Shown one piece after another: positions 1-10,650 of a DNA stretch of 44,292 bases. Position numbers and translations under genes: made by a program. How positions within the stretch are numbered: the first letter of the stretch is position 1; each line of letters opens with the position of its first letter. Source of the DNA: Corallochytrium limacisporum. Lineage: Eukaryota > Opisthokonta. The stretch lies in contig PDIP01000081.1 in NCBI GenBank assembly GCA_002811645.1, positions 1 to 44,292 on the forward strand, written 5' to 3'. Under the pieces are notes generated by a model. It did no database searches. It saw only the letters and a program-made list of their open reading frames with translations, and was not told where the DNA came from.

Positions 1-132
1 CCCCCCCCCAGAGAGAAGGGGGTGGGGAAACCAGGGAGGAAAGGGCGGGGGATCCGTCGACTAGCGTGCGCGCCCATAGGGGCCACTCCTTACAGCCCAT
101 GACTGGGAGACAGAGGGCGGGGGAACGAAGTA

Positions 133-2547
133 TCATTTCGCCCGCTTCTTGGATCCGTGGCGCTTACCACTGCGCCCACCGGGACCACCCTTACGCTTCT
201 TGCTAGCGGCTTGGCCAGCGTCACTGCGGGAAGACCTTTTGCTCTTTTGACTGCGTTCCCATATGCGGCGATGCTCATCCTCGTCTGCATCAAGCAGATT
301 GGTGTATTCATCTGCATCGGCAAAGACAGCATCTGCAAGAGTCCCGCCTCCTGATGCACCACCATTCTCATCATCTTCATCGTCGGATTCCATGCGTGCA
401 ATAGCCTCAAAATCGATCCCTTCTTCGTCCTCATCAAGGTCACTCATATCCTCCATGTCTGCATAGTCGAAACCATCGTCATCGTCGTCACTATGGTATT
501 GCCCGCTAGGATTTCCTTGGTCCTCATCGAAGATGTCCAGTTCCTTATTCTTGTCCTCAACATCTGTTTTTGACTTCTGCAGTCCCTTTGTGATGTCGTA
601 GAAATGTTTATGAAAGGCGACATCCGCAGGTTGCTCATTGCCGATCTCAGCAATGATGTCCCCCAAGAAAGTCTCTCGCTGCATTGCGGAACCAGTGCGG
701 CCCTTCACCTTCTTGGCTTTCTTCAGCACGAACCGCTCAAGGAACTTGCTGAACGTGAAGTCTTCCAGAGGGTCTGCAGGATATGTTGGTACTTCCATGC
801 GCATAATTTGTGCCATGAACTCCTTGGCGCTTGGGTGCCAATGCCTTGCCATGGGGACAGCCTCCCACATCGCTGTTGAGAGTGCTCCAACATACCGCGG
901 ATTCTGCTTTTCCGGCTGATATAAGGCTGCACTTTCATCTTCCTCGTGATCTTTTCTTTCTGCGCTGCCGTGATTCTCTTCTTTGCGATCAGCGTCGCCG
1001 AAGTGCTCCTCATCGTCATCATGGTTTTCTCCCTTACTCAGCATGACACGGAATGCATCCTTCTCGCCCCCAATCTTACCCAGTAGCAACAGCAGAGCGC
1101 ATACCATGCTGTTGTTCATACAATTGCAACACATCTGGAACAAGCGCTTGCTGTTTGCAGCCACCCGTTCCTTATCAGTGTCAGCAGAGATGGACCGAAG
1201 GATAAGATTCAATGCAACACCGGGCTTTGCCGACTCCAGCAGGCGAAGGTCTCCCAATATGAAGTAGAGAGCCTTAAAGTATCGGTCCGAAAGCTCACTC
1301 GACGATTCCATGGTCATAAACAGGAGACTAAGAGCCTGCACAGCACTATTCCAAGGGCCCTTATAAACGATTTGGTACAATGAGTCCAGTTTGTCGGCAA
1401 AGAGTTCAGAGGCACCTTCTGTGAAGGGGAAGGCGCGCCTCATACCAGTAAGAAGAGCGGCCATCATTTTCTCCTCTACACCGCCTTTTTTCATAAGTGT
1501 TGAGAAGACACTGAGGTACAATGTTACCATACTCCGCGCAAGCAGTGTATCGTCCTTTGACAGCATCACTTGATTCAAGAATGCCATGGCATTGTACTGA
1601 GACCTTTCTGAGATACCAGTACGGGCCAGAAATTCACATACAGATGCAAATACGATGGACTTCATGCCTGGATGCATTTGAATCACCCGTAACAAATTAT
1701 GGGTGCACAAGGAAGAGATTCTTCCGTCGCTATCGCCCAGTTTGTTAACTAAGGCATTCAGAACTGTATGTTCCTGCTCGGGCTTGGAAACGAGCAGCTC
1801 GTACAAGACCTTCACTACTTTTGACCTTACAAGATCCAATGGGTCCTTCGAGATATTTGAAAGGGTCCTCAAGAAGTTGGAGTAGCGTACTTTCAGAGCA
1901 TCCTCAAATGCCCATATGAGAAGAACTTTGTCTGGCAAGGACTTCTCAGTGACCAGCTTCTGCTTCGAAAGCGGCGTCAACTTTCGGTCAGGTAACAAAT
2001 GCGTAATCCACAACTCCTTCAGTGTTTCCAGAACATCAATGGCTCTTCTCTTACCCTTTGCAACCTGGTTGGTCAGAGCGTCCAAGAAATTGAGCCGGTG
2101 GAAAGGACTTTCCTGTACCTGGACAGCCATGGCTGCAATTTTATCACCCGACGTACCGGACTTGATTACACTTTGCATCCATTCGTAATCATGACCCTGG
2201 ACCACCCGTTGATAGTTTTCAAAGGTAGCAATTTCTGTTTCCATAAGTTGTTCAGCTTTTGCGCGTACTTCATGGACGACATTGAAATCTTCAGGCACCT
2301 TGCCGTCTAAAACTGGCACGTCGATCTCGTACCACCTGCCATCCAGTAACAGCAGCTTAGGCTTGCCGCCTTTTGCACCCCTGTGACTAGTCGCAACCTC
2401 CGTATCTTTATCATGCTTAAGCTGATTCAAAAAATTACCAATCGAGCTCTTTAGGTCAGTCTCATTCTCAGGACTCGAGGAGACCTTTGCCACTTCATTA
2501 CGGAAAGCTTGACGGCCCGGCCGGGCCTTCTGAGCTTGCTTTCCCAT
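133..2547 (-). CDS. MAK21: Ribosome biogenesis protein Noc1/Mak21 (CBF/CEBPZ family)
   Basis: 804 residues from an ATG at 2547 to a TGA at 133-135. Noc1/Mak21 works with Noc2 in the nucleolus and nucleoplasm during maturation and export of pre-60S ribosomal particles. Visible family features are the helical-repeat stretch around 170-300 (LLPDRKL at 185-190, PEQE at 256-259, LVNKLGDSD at 266-274), the CBF block from about 385 to 620 (YKGPWNSAVQAL near 395-406, SDRYFKALY at 420-428), and the later PRYVGAL...HWHPSAKEF segment. An acidic stretch (about 690-760) is followed by a Lys/Arg-rich tail (about 775-804) that could serve as a nucleolar signal. It is shorter than yeast Mak21 (about 1,000 residues), mainly through a shorter N-terminus. 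SDA1 was considered, but the motifs fit Noc1. It is divergent from the next gene across 715 bp. Confidence 0.93.
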   Translation of the reverse strand: MGKQAQKARPGRQAFRNEVAKVSSSPENETDLKSSIGNFLNQLKHDKDTEVATSHRGAKGGKPKLLLLDGRWYEIDVPVLDGKVPEDFNVVHEVRAKAEQLMETEIATFENYQRVVQGHDYEWMQSVIKSGTSGDKIAAMAVQVQESPFHRLNFLDALTNQVAKGKRRAIDVLETLKELWITHLLPDRKLTPLSKQKLVTEKSLPDKVLLIWAFEDALKVRYSNFLRTLSNISKDPLDLVRSKVVKVLYELLVSKPEQEHTVLNALVNKLGDSDGRISSLCTHNLLRVIQMHPGMKSIVFASVCEFLARTGISERSQYNAMAFLNQVMLSKDDTLLARSMVTLYLSVFSTLMKKGGVEEKMMAALLTGMRRAFPFTEGASELFADKLDSLYQIVYKGPWNSAVQALSLLFMTMESSSELSDRYFKALYFILGDLRLLESAKPGVALNLILRSISADTDKERVAANSKRLFQMCCNCMNNSMVCALLLLLGKIGGEKDAFRVMLSKGENHDDDEEHFGDADRKEENHGSAERKDHEEDESAALYQPEKQNPRYVGALSTAMWEAVPMARHWHPSAKEFMAQIMRMEVPTYPADPLEDFTFSKFLERFVLKKAKKVKGRTGSAMQRETFLGDIIAEIGNEQPADVAFHKHFYDITKGLQKSKTDVEDKNKELDIFDEDQGNPSGQYHSDDDDDGFDYADMEDMSDLDEDEEGIDFEAIARMESDDEDDENGGASGGGTLADAVFADADEYTNLLDADEDEHRRIWERSQKSKRSSRSDAGQAASKKRKGGPGGRSGKRHGSKKRAK

Positions 2548-3262
2548 GCTTCACATTTACTGCGCTCTCTGTGACATACTGTTGCACTCAACAAAGCACT
2601 CTGTCTGTAGATCTCATTGCTACATATGAAGACGACGCCCTCAATGATGTGATTTCCAGTGATGCTTCTCACATACCCAGCCCCCATCCACGCGGAGACC
2701 CGCGTTCTCCGCTCTGCGCAAGCTCCCATCCCTCTCCTGCTCAGACCTGCTCCGCGTGTCTCCCCTGCCCCAGGCGCAAGCGACGAGGGCACGAAGAGAA
2801 CCCCTGTGCCCTCCCCCCCCCCGGGGGGGGGCGCCGGGGCCAGCCAGGGGCACACCTGAGGCAGGCCCGCCACCCAGTAGGGGCGACTCCATTCCGAAAA
2901 TACACGGAGTGCACTGATACAGTGTCCTGGTTCTCAAAACCACTCTTCCACCGTTTGCCGCCCCCCTTCCCTTGCTCTTGGCTCCTGCCGGGTTCCTTCT
3001 CCTGGCCAGGGGAGGCGGCTTTCTCTGGCCTGTGGAACACCTGCCTGTCTCTGTTTTTTTGCCACGACGAATTCAGGAATGAACAGGTGTTTGAACACTG
3101 GACACGGCGTGAACCGAGCCATGTTTTCCATATTAAGTCCATGAAGGTGGAAATAACATTCTTGAGCCAAACGTTGCGAACAGGAGAATGTGATAAAAAA
3201 TTAGCTCATGTGATCAAATTAGTTCGATAGTTTCTTCGAACAGGGATACATATTGATAAACT
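2548..3262. other. Divergent intergenic region between MAK21 and the RGG/RS protein gene
   Basis: 715 bp that should hold both 5' leaders and promoters. It contains a C10-G9 self-complementary tract at 2813-2831 inside a GC-rich patch (about 2680-3010), followed by AT-richer DNA near the downstream start. An open frame running through it (2487-3230, +) has low-complexity, unconserved content and overlaps the MAK21 start, so I do not call it a gene. No TATA box or other known promoter element stands out. Confidence 0.6.
2813..2831. repeat. C10-G9 palindromic homopolymer tract
   Basis: Ten C (2813-2822) are followed directly by nine G (2823-2831), a near-perfect self-complementary sequence, with more G/C-rich DNA just after it (gcgccggggcc). 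It lies between two divergent genes. It could form a hairpin or be a weak spot in the assembly; no function is established. Confidence 0.85.
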
Positions 3263-4057
3263 ATGGGAAGTGACGACCTGCGTAGTCGCCTTGGCCAACG
3301 CCAAGGAGGTGGTAACCGAGATAGAAATCGAGGTGGCGACAACCGAAAAGGACGTGGAGGACGAGATAATCGCAGAGGAGGAAGAGATAACCGTCGCGGT
3401 GATAACAGAGGAGGCCAACAAGGCCGACGTCAGAATTTTGACCGATCCAACAACAGAGATCGTGGGGGTTTTCAAAAGGGCCCGAGGAGTCCTCGACCAC
3501 AGACTCGGGACGTTCGCCGAAGCCCAGTGAATGACTCAAGATCGCCGAGTAAAAGCTCCGAGCGTAGTGCGTCTAGACCAGTCGAAAGTCGGAGTCCTAC
3601 ACCAAGTCGTAGCCGTAGTCCTAGTCCATACCGCGGACGTCGTCGGGATTCTCGAAGTCGATCTTACAGCCCAAGCAGAAGTCGAAGCCGCACCCCTGTG
3701 CGAGGCAGGAGCCCTCGTAGTAGAACACCACGCTCAAGAACACCAGAAAGGGAAAATTACAACAGACCCCGAGGCCCATTGCCACCTTTCATGCAGGCTA
3801 TGCAGGGCAATCCAGATGTCGAGGACCTAGTAGAGATCTTGAGATACAAGTCCTACGATGACTATTTGGACTTCATGGAAAGAAGTCTGGGCCGTTCGCA
3901 ATTCTTAACGTACAAGGAAGAAGCAGACAAGGCATTTGATAAATTGAAGCAGCAGAGGGCGGAGATGAAGCGTAGGAAGGAGGCTTATATGGACGATGGA
4001 ATGTCTGAGAAAGAGGCGTCCGCACGAGTGGCCAAAGAGATGAAACAGGCCCGGTAA
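3263..4057 (+). CDS. RGG- and RS-rich protein with a charged helical C-terminus, unknown family
   Basis: 264 residues with an ATG start. I do not recognise the family. Residues 10-75 are a Gly/Arg/Asn/Asp-rich region (repeated GGRDNRRG-type units) resembling RGG boxes. Residues about 75-165 are an Arg/Ser/Pro-rich RS domain with many SRSP, RSRTP and RSPS pairs, the type phosphorylated by SR-protein kinases. From about 170 there is a more ordered segment, starting PLPPFMQAMQ, predicted mostly helical and highly charged to the end. No RRM or zinc finger is visible. RGG plus RS composition suggests an RNA-associated nuclear protein (splicing or mRNP), which is inference. It is convergent with the PKA gene, with 98 bp between stop codons. 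Confidence 0.8.
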   Translation: MGSDDLRSRLGQRQGGGNRDRNRGGDNRKGRGGRDNRRGGRDNRRGDNRGGQQGRRQNFDRSNNRDRGGFQKGPRSPRPQTRDVRRSPVNDSRSPSKSSERSASRPVESRSPTPSRSRSPSPYRGRRRDSRSRSYSPSRSRSRTPVRGRSPRSRTPRSRTPERENYNRPRGPLPPFMQAMQGNPDVEDLVEILRYKSYDDYLDFMERSLGRSQFLTYKEEADKAFDKLKQQRAEMKRRKEAYMDDGMSEKEASARVAKEMKQAR

Positions 4058-4155
4058 GCTGAAACATGTAGACATGGTAAATCATGAGCTACGATGATGA
4101 ATTTAATACGCAATGTAATGATCCATATATAGATGGGCAGACTGCCCCTTATTTC

Positions 4156-5271
4156 TTAGAATGTTTGGAACGCCTCTCCATGTTCATCTGATAGTGCGAT
4201 AGCGATGGGTTCCTCGGGATACTTATCGTAATTACTGCGATCTCCTTCGCCCTTTACGACAGGTACATAGGGTGCTGGATCAGCTCGGTTATAAATGGCA
4301 GTCCAGTCGATGGTCTTGAACAAGGGATGCCGTTTGATATCCTTCACTCCGCCGCGGAGGTTTCCGTACCGTTTGGTAATGTCGATTTGCAACAGATTCC
4401 GGACCAAATCCCGTGCCTCATTGCTTACATGAGGCGGGTAGCGTATCCGTCCCGCTAAAATCTTCTCGTATATTTTTAGGGGCTGGTCCGCATAAAACGG
4501 TGGATAGCCGCACAACATTTCGTAGAGTAAGATTCCCAATGCCCACCAGTCCACCGCCTGATTGTAACCCTTCGACAAGATGATTTCGGGAGCCAAGTAT
4601 TCCGGAGTCCCGCACAATGTCCATGTGCGATCGGTCACCATTTTTACGAAGCCAAAGTCAGTGATCTTTAGATAGCCATTGGCATCCAAGAGCAAGTTTT
4701 CCGGCTTTAAATCGCGGTACACAAGGTTCAAAGAGTGGAGGTACTCAAAGACCATTGCGACTTGCGCTGTGTAAAACACGACAGTGTCTTGAGGGAGGCG
4801 TCCAGACTGACGCAAGTAAGAGAAAAGTTCACCTCCAGGAATATACTCAAGAACCATGTACAGGTTGGCATTGTCCTTGAAGCTCACCTTGAGGTCAACA
4901 ATGAAAGGAAACTTTAAGCCCTGCAAGAAGTTCTTTTCGTTCAGGGTGTGTTCGACCTGTTTCAATTTGACAACCTTTGACTTCCTCAACACCTTTAGAG
5001 CAACGAATTCGCCGTCGTCACGGTCCTGAGCGAGATAAACCCGTCCGAAGGAGCCCGTTCCCAAGGTAGAGTGCAGTTTAAACGAATCAGCGTTCTTTTT
5101 TGTCGGGATAACCTTGTTAGCATACTGTTTAAAATACTCCAGTCGCTCCTGGTTTGACGCTTCAATAATATCTAAGCTTCCTAGGTCATCCGCGGAAGTT
5201 GGTCGTTTCTGTCCGTCGGCCTTGTTACGGCCGAATCGCATAATAGCTTTCATCGCTCTTTCATTACGCAT
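4156..5271 (-). CDS. PKA-C: cAMP-dependent protein kinase catalytic subunit
   Basis: 371 residues from the ATG at 5271; a longer open frame exists only through a TTG. All AGC-kinase landmarks are present: Gly-rich loop GTGSFG 71-76, ATP-anchoring Lys93, catalytic loop YRDLKPEN with Asp187, DFG 205-207, and activation loop [15 protein letters not shown] with the phosphorylatable Thr218. The AGC C-terminal tail ends exactly in FQTF (368-371), the FxxF hydrophobic motif that closes PKA catalytic subunits and separates them from longer AGC kinases such as PKB or PKC. The activation segment has [14 protein letters not shown], closer to animal PKA than to the DYLAPE form of yeasts. There is no N-terminal Gly for myristoylation. 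It phosphorylates R-R-x-S/T sites once cAMP releases the regulatory subunit, which is not in this window. Confidence 0.97.
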   Translation of the reverse strand: MRNERAMKAIMRFGRNKADGQKRPTSADDLGSLDIIEASNQERLEYFKQYANKVIPTKKNADSFKLHSTLGTGSFGRVYLAQDRDDGEFVALKVLRKSKVVKLKQVEHTLNEKNFLQGLKFPFIVDLKVSFKDNANLYMVLEYIPGGELFSYLRQSGRLPQDTVVFYTAQVAMVFEYLHSLNLVYRDLKPENLLLDANGYLKITDFGFVKMVTDRTWTLCGTPEYLAPEIILSKGYNQAVDWWALGILLYEMLCGYPPFYADQPLKIYEKILAGRIRYPPHVSNEARDLVRNLLQIDITKRYGNLRGGVKDIKRHPLFKTIDWTAIYNRADPAPYVPVVKGEGDRSNYDKYPEEPIAIALSDEHGEAFQTF

Positions 5272-7879
5272 GTCCAATCAATCTACTCCTCTAACTCTTT
5301 TGGTCCCTGTTTGACTATCTCGCCTGTGGCAGAGTGCCTGGCCACCGCAGAAGAACACTGCTTTGCTGAAACACCGAAAAATCCGTCCGCACAACCACGA
5401 GTAGTCAGAGACGTGTTCGCAAGTCTAGTGTGTTACCAATGTTGATTCCTACCAGGTCTGACTCAAATAAAGTTGCCTGTGGTTTCAAGTACGTCTCCTT
5501 GTGTTGGAGGTTAGGAACAGCTCATACGAGCAACAAAGGAGTCTTGGAAAGCACACTCAGGTGTCTGGGGTCCGCGGTATGAATGGACCGTCGAGGGAAT
5601 ACTTGACGACTGCGTTCGAACATTCTCGCCGCAACGGGATCAATGGGCCCGGGGTATCTTAATGCTCCTTGGGTATCTCTATGGACTGTGTGTATTTTAG
5701 GGACCGACGGGGATAGTGGTCGTTTGACTTTGAGTTGCTGTGGAGTTGAGACTTTATAGTGAGCTTTCTCTCTCGTTTATGCGAGCGGCTGGCAAATAAG
5801 GGCAGGCACGGATGTGGAAGGGCGTGCAGGCAGCAGGCCAGGCCAACCCCACACACACAGCAAGTGCTACCGTTTTGGATAGAGCGAATCCAGGGCGAGG
5901 AAAATACGGCCGAGGAAGGGAAGACAGGGGCCTGTTGTTATCGGTGAGCCGCCCCTGTGAATGTTCTGGGAAAACTGCCGTACTCCCAGTAGGGATCAGA
6001 ACCCCTCTCCCCATCGTTAAACCTTTTGGTCCTCGTGCGGTTCTGTGACTCTTTTTCATGGAGTTTCACCGCAGCCCTCGCTGCAAAAATAAAACAGGGA
6101 ATACAAACAGGAAATAAATGGGCCCGTGCGGAACCCGGTTAATGTGACCCAAGCGAGACACAGAGAGACCCAGAAACTCGACAGCGGAGAGAGGAGGAAC
6201 TTTGCCGGCTCTGATCAATACTGTTTCATTTAGTATGAATCCCAACGGTTGGCAAAGCTTCTTGCATGGAAGCCCTGGAAGCGCACCAGCAGCAGCAGGC
6301 TCGGGCTCGGTGAGTTCTAACTGCGCTACCACAAAAGACCTCCTGCTGCCCTTTTCAGACCCAACAAAAAGAAAACCAAAAAGAAGAAAAAAAAATGCAC
6401 TGAACACGATAGGATGATGTGTTTAGCAAGCAGTAAAAGCCCAAGGAAGAATGAACTATTGTATTATAGGCCAGGCCCGCCAGCCCGAGACTTAGATTCT
6501 ACGAGTGCGCGCTGGGGCAGCAAGCAACTAGGGAGATGTGTGCGCTCTGCCATTGATGATGAGAAAAACGTCAGATGGAGGGGCCAAAGGGGTTCCCAAA
6601 GGGGCAGCCACTGTAGATATATGTCCGGTAGTGTGGGCGACATCCATTATTGATAGAAAGAGACAGCAGCTCGACCGGGTGTTGTGGGGTGGTGTGTATG
6701 CCTTTCTCTTGCAGTGCTCTGCAGCGGTTGCCATTCGCCCCCTCCCCCCTTCCCTTCCCTCTCCCTTCTCCCGCCGGAGTGTTTGGTTTGATGCCATTTG
6801 TTCTCTCCCTTTTCCTTTTTTTTTCTCTCCGTATTGGACACGATCGGGGAACAGCTACCATTGTTAGACCATAGGCAGCGGACAGATCCCATCCACCCGC
6901 TCTCTGTGTACACGGATTGGCGATGGATTGGGGCGTTTGAGGAAGCATAGGACCCCAACCCTTTCATTCGCGGGAGGAAACAATGTCCCGAAATGGAGAA
7001 ACCTGTACTGAAAGTAGGGGGCAGGGCGGACATCCAGCAATGGAAAAGAGCTAAGTGTGCGGGCTGTCACCGTTGAGGATCCCTTGGTCCCGATCCAGTG
7101 ACAGGAAGCAACCTGTGGCGCTGGCGGCGATGATTGGTTATTTCACTATGGAGACTGGAGGTCGGCCGGGTGGTCGGACTAGCACTAGAGCAAGGAAACC
7201 GTCTGGAAGAGGACTTTCATTTCTTATGGAAAGAGGTTTCTGTGGTCTCAGATTATCAGTGTGCCAGAACGACGACTGACTTGCGTGCGGTAAAGTTTTA
7301 AACCAAAATGTAGGATCGGATTAAAATACGAGCAAAAGAAAAATGCAACCTGGAGGAACACAGCAAGCAAGCAACGAATCGTGTCCATTACTGTCGAGTG
7401 GTGGTTTTCCTGGCAAAGAATACATATTGTCTTTTTCGCTTGCTGCCAGCGGGAGTATGCAAGCTTCGCATTTCGTGCGGGTGATGGTTAACACCGAAGG
7501 ATGCGGTGAAGCCGCAGATTAGCAACTTTGATACCTGTCGGCTGTCAGACTATGGCCCCGGGTACCAGCGACCGATAGTGAATATATTGATGTCGGTCTG
7601 TTATTGGAGTATGATGGGCACATATCCCACGGGTTGCAATCCTGGCTAACTCCGGCAGGATTCTGGACACACGGGAACTCCACCCGCATCCGGAAGTACG
7701 GTTGACATGTACTGCACAATTGACTATCAATAAATTGGAATTGATGCAAGTCACCACTCCTAGCCGAGGCCCTTACTCGGTCGCTGCTGCCCAATTTCAT
7801 CAAAGCGTAGCGGCATTAGATGGGTGTACCGCTATGTAGTAAGAAAGGGAGCAGTCGATAGTGCTCCTACAAGTGGGTA

Positions 7880-7881
<2 letters not shown>

Positions 7882-7947
<66 letters not shown>

Positions 7948-7971
7948 TGTGTGTGTGTGTGTGTGTGTGTG
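7882..7971. repeat. (TG)n microsatellite
   Basis: About 90 bp of TG dinucleotide repeat: an uninterrupted 62-nt block (7882-7943), a T-to-G change at 7944, then a further run to 7971. Alternating purine-pyrimidine DNA of this type can adopt Z-form. It lies in the gene-poor region and is presumably length-polymorphic. Confidence 0.98.
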
Positions 7972-8297
7972 ATGCGTGACCAGTTCAGTCAGCCTCTCTC
8001 CACCCCCGCAATTGTTTCTTTTGCCTGGAATTACTCGTAAACGGCCGAAAAAATGACGGCCTGTCAGCAACCTTTATGCCTTAGTCCAAAAGGGTAGATG
8101 AGCAATAGGCTGGGGAATTCCAGGCCATGCTAGCAATACCATTCGATCAGCACGGAGTTGCAAGTGGATGGGGGAAGGAAAGCAAACATTCAATACTAGG
8201 AACTTTCTTTGGACATCCTTATCACATCAATGTGCTGTATTCGATCACTAGGTGACGAGGGCCAAGGTGGGCCCTGAATTCAAGTCCTTTGCAGGAG

Positions 8298-8334
8298 ACA
8301 CACACACACACACACGCACACGCACACACACACA
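8298..8334. repeat. (CA)n microsatellite, inverted relative to the TG tract
   Basis: 37 nt of AC/CA repeat with two A-to-G interruptions (8316, 8322). It lies 326 bp downstream of the TG tract and is complementary to it, so one strand carries both arms of a potential long stem. Confidence 0.97.
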
Positions 8335-9928
8335 GCGACAGCGAGGTCGCTGACAGCAAGGACAGGACTGTGAATTGGCAAACTGCGCTGAGAGCTCTCA
8401 AGCAGCTTTGCTAAAGTATACTTGTGCCGGCACCTCCCCCGCCCACCCTCATTTCTGTGCGGCAGTGATGGTTGGAGTAGTATCCAATTCCTACTCCTGC
8501 CCAGTCCGTGGCGGTAACCGCTATTGCGGTTCTCAGAGTGGGCGATTTTCCGACACTCAAAAATAATCTCCGGTAGTGCACAAAGACAACACGGAGTAGG
8601 GCTCAAATGCGTAGTACGCGGCTCCATGCAAGGTGCCATGGGATCCCCTATGCAGGTGGAACATTGTCCGGTGCAGAGGCTTGCTGCGACTGCGGCTCGA
8701 CGGCAGTGCGTGGTGAACACGGCAAAGATTGGCAGGTGTGAGCAATTTAGCAGGATATCACCAGTACATACTGTGTGCCGTAAACACAAAACTTTTAGCA
8801 GCGCTGTAAACAATACTACTGGATGTGTTGTTGAAATTGTCGGTGTTGCAAAACATTCTTATTGGAGGTTATGATAGCAGTATAAAACTTGCTGTATGCC
8901 TTTGTCCACTACCCACTCTGTGCATCATTGACGCACTCGTGCTTTTTCTTTGGCTGTGCCCAAACCAGAGTCAATGCTATATCTTGCTGGATCGGCCTAA
9001 TCCATCTGGGCCACTTCTCCTCCAACACCATGTCTTAACATGCTTGTGATGCGCAGAAGCACTCCCACACTAGTGACAGTGCATTCAAAGTAGCATACCT
9101 GGCGAAGCTGACCCGCAGAACTGCTGGATACGGTTGTCCAAGTCGAGAATGATTCACCCCGGACACGACCACGACCACAACCCTAGAGAATCTCTTCTGA
9201 TCCCCATCAGAAACGCGGCCACAGCTCAGCCACGGGCGATAGTACACTTTTCCAACCCCCAAGCGGAGAATGAGGCAACGCACGTCAAGTTGCACAATAG
9301 GGTAAAGAGTACAACCCGACACGTTGCCCAAAATTACGCAAACCCCCTTCCGAACTATTTCTGGCTCCACTGTAGATATACCAAGATCTGCAAACTCTTG
9401 CGGACGATAGTCTCCGTCGGTTAGTGTGCCCGTCCACCCTTTATAGGAAAACTGTCGCATTTTTGCGGGGTTCTTTTTTTCACGGACTGAAAAGCTTTTG
9501 GCTGCTGCGGCAAAAACCGCCTTCTCTCTCTCCTCTCTGAGCATGCGAACTTCGGAGGAGTGACTCTTGAGTATGTGGAATGCAGGTTGATTAGGAATGA
9601 GGGGGCTGAATGGGACTCGTGATCCTCAGGGTTCCAAACGTTGCGTGTCCAGTCACCCTGTGGGTCTAACGTTTCCCATTCTCTCAGTATGGAGAGAGCG
9701 CTGAATTTCGTTGATCCATGAGAAAACTGGGGCGGGTGAAAGCCAGGCGAAAGGGAGGTGGAGCCAGGGGTGAGATGTATTAGGGAGCCAAGCCACCCCT
9801 TTCCCCAACACCGCGGCATTTGCGAAAAACTATATGCTTCTGTGTCGGTAGTGGGTGTACGGGGGATGTGAGGCTGGGGTGGTTACGTGCCTCCGTCTGT
9901 GATGCAACGAAAGGGAAGGGAGGGTAGA

Positions 9929-9939
9929 GGGGGGGGGGG
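9929..9939. repeat. G11 homopolymer tract
   Basis: Eleven consecutive G in a purine-rich stretch (9909-9940). It is one of several G runs of nine or more found only outside genes in this window. Confidence 0.9.
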
Positions 9940-10650
9940 AGCTGGCGGGCCAAAAAGGTGGTTTTTCCTTCCTGTGCTGCATTTCTCTCCGTCTGTCTCG
10001 TGTTCCCTACTGCTGAGAACTAGTTGAGCTGGAAGAAAACGGTTTTCGATAGGTACCCGATGTACAGGGCCGGTGGTCATTGGGGGTTCTCTCGCACACG
10101 TCTCCTCTCGCTAGGGGGAGGGGGCCAGGGCGTGTGTCCTGAAAGGCCCCGTGCGACTCTGTGCGTGTGGGGCTAAAAACTCTACCCAGCTGGAGCGGCC
10201 CAAAATAGCTGAGTCCTTTCTACGACCGGGAGATGCAGAGCTCGCACTAATTTCGTTCCTTCAGTGTTTTCTGAACAAATATGATCCTGGGTACGTTGTT
10301 TGGGTACTCAATAGATCAATCTTACACCAAGTTAAAGTGTTTGCACGCGGAAAGCGCGTTTGCGAGAATAGACACAGAATCGGACCGATTTGAGAACCAA
10401 CTGAGACAGCCAGCTGCGGGTTGCGGTTAAGCAAGAGACTTTAAAATTTTTAGACAAGTGATATTAGCTCACCGACGGTCATGTAGCGTTTTGTGACTTT
10501 TCCATAACTTCAACTATAGAGTCCCGACGACCGAAACCTTTGAGTAGAGCGCAAGACTTCTGGCATGATACACTGGTCTTTGCCATAATAGCCCGGGTCA
10601 TTTGGCAGTAAAGATAAGGAACTTGTTCTCGGATATAATTATTGGAAATC

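Larger units (their letters stand above)
5272..10650. other. 5.4-kb gene-poor region
   Basis: No convincing coding sequence. The open frames here are short, compositionally odd or built on repeats; the longest (8280-8813 -, and 9035-9544 -) show no recognisable domain. I searched both strands by eye for tRNA A/B boxes, U1, U2, U4, U5, U6, U3, 5S, SRP and RNase P signatures and saw none. It holds the long TG tract (7882-7971), the CA tract (8298-8334) and a G11 run (9929-9939). The rest must include the PKA promoter at the left and the GPBP1-like promoter at the right. A long non-coding RNA or a regulatory region is possible but unsupported. Confidence 0.6.

Noticed and set aside
2487-3230. 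247-codon open frame on the + strand upstream of the RGG/RS gene
   Set aside because: It overlaps the MAK21 N-terminus and the C/G tract, has Pro/Ser-rich low-complexity content, and shows no family motif.
6548-6570. CCATTGATGAT resembling box C of U3 snoRNA
   Set aside because: No box A, box B or box D sequence at the expected distances.
8280-8813. 177-codon open frame on the minus strand
   Set aside because: Its end is the CA repeat read as Cys/Val and the rest has no recognisable domain.
6608-9380. 14-nt sequence CCACTGTAGATATA present twice (6608 and 9367)
   Set aside because: A 14-mer shared by chance is expected in a window of this size.
9035-9544. 169-codon open frame on the minus strand, with a CACTAAC and TTTGCAG that resemble intron ends
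   Set aside because: It starts from a non-conserved segment, includes a run of Val from a GTC/GTG repeat, and shows no domain; no matching donor was convincing.
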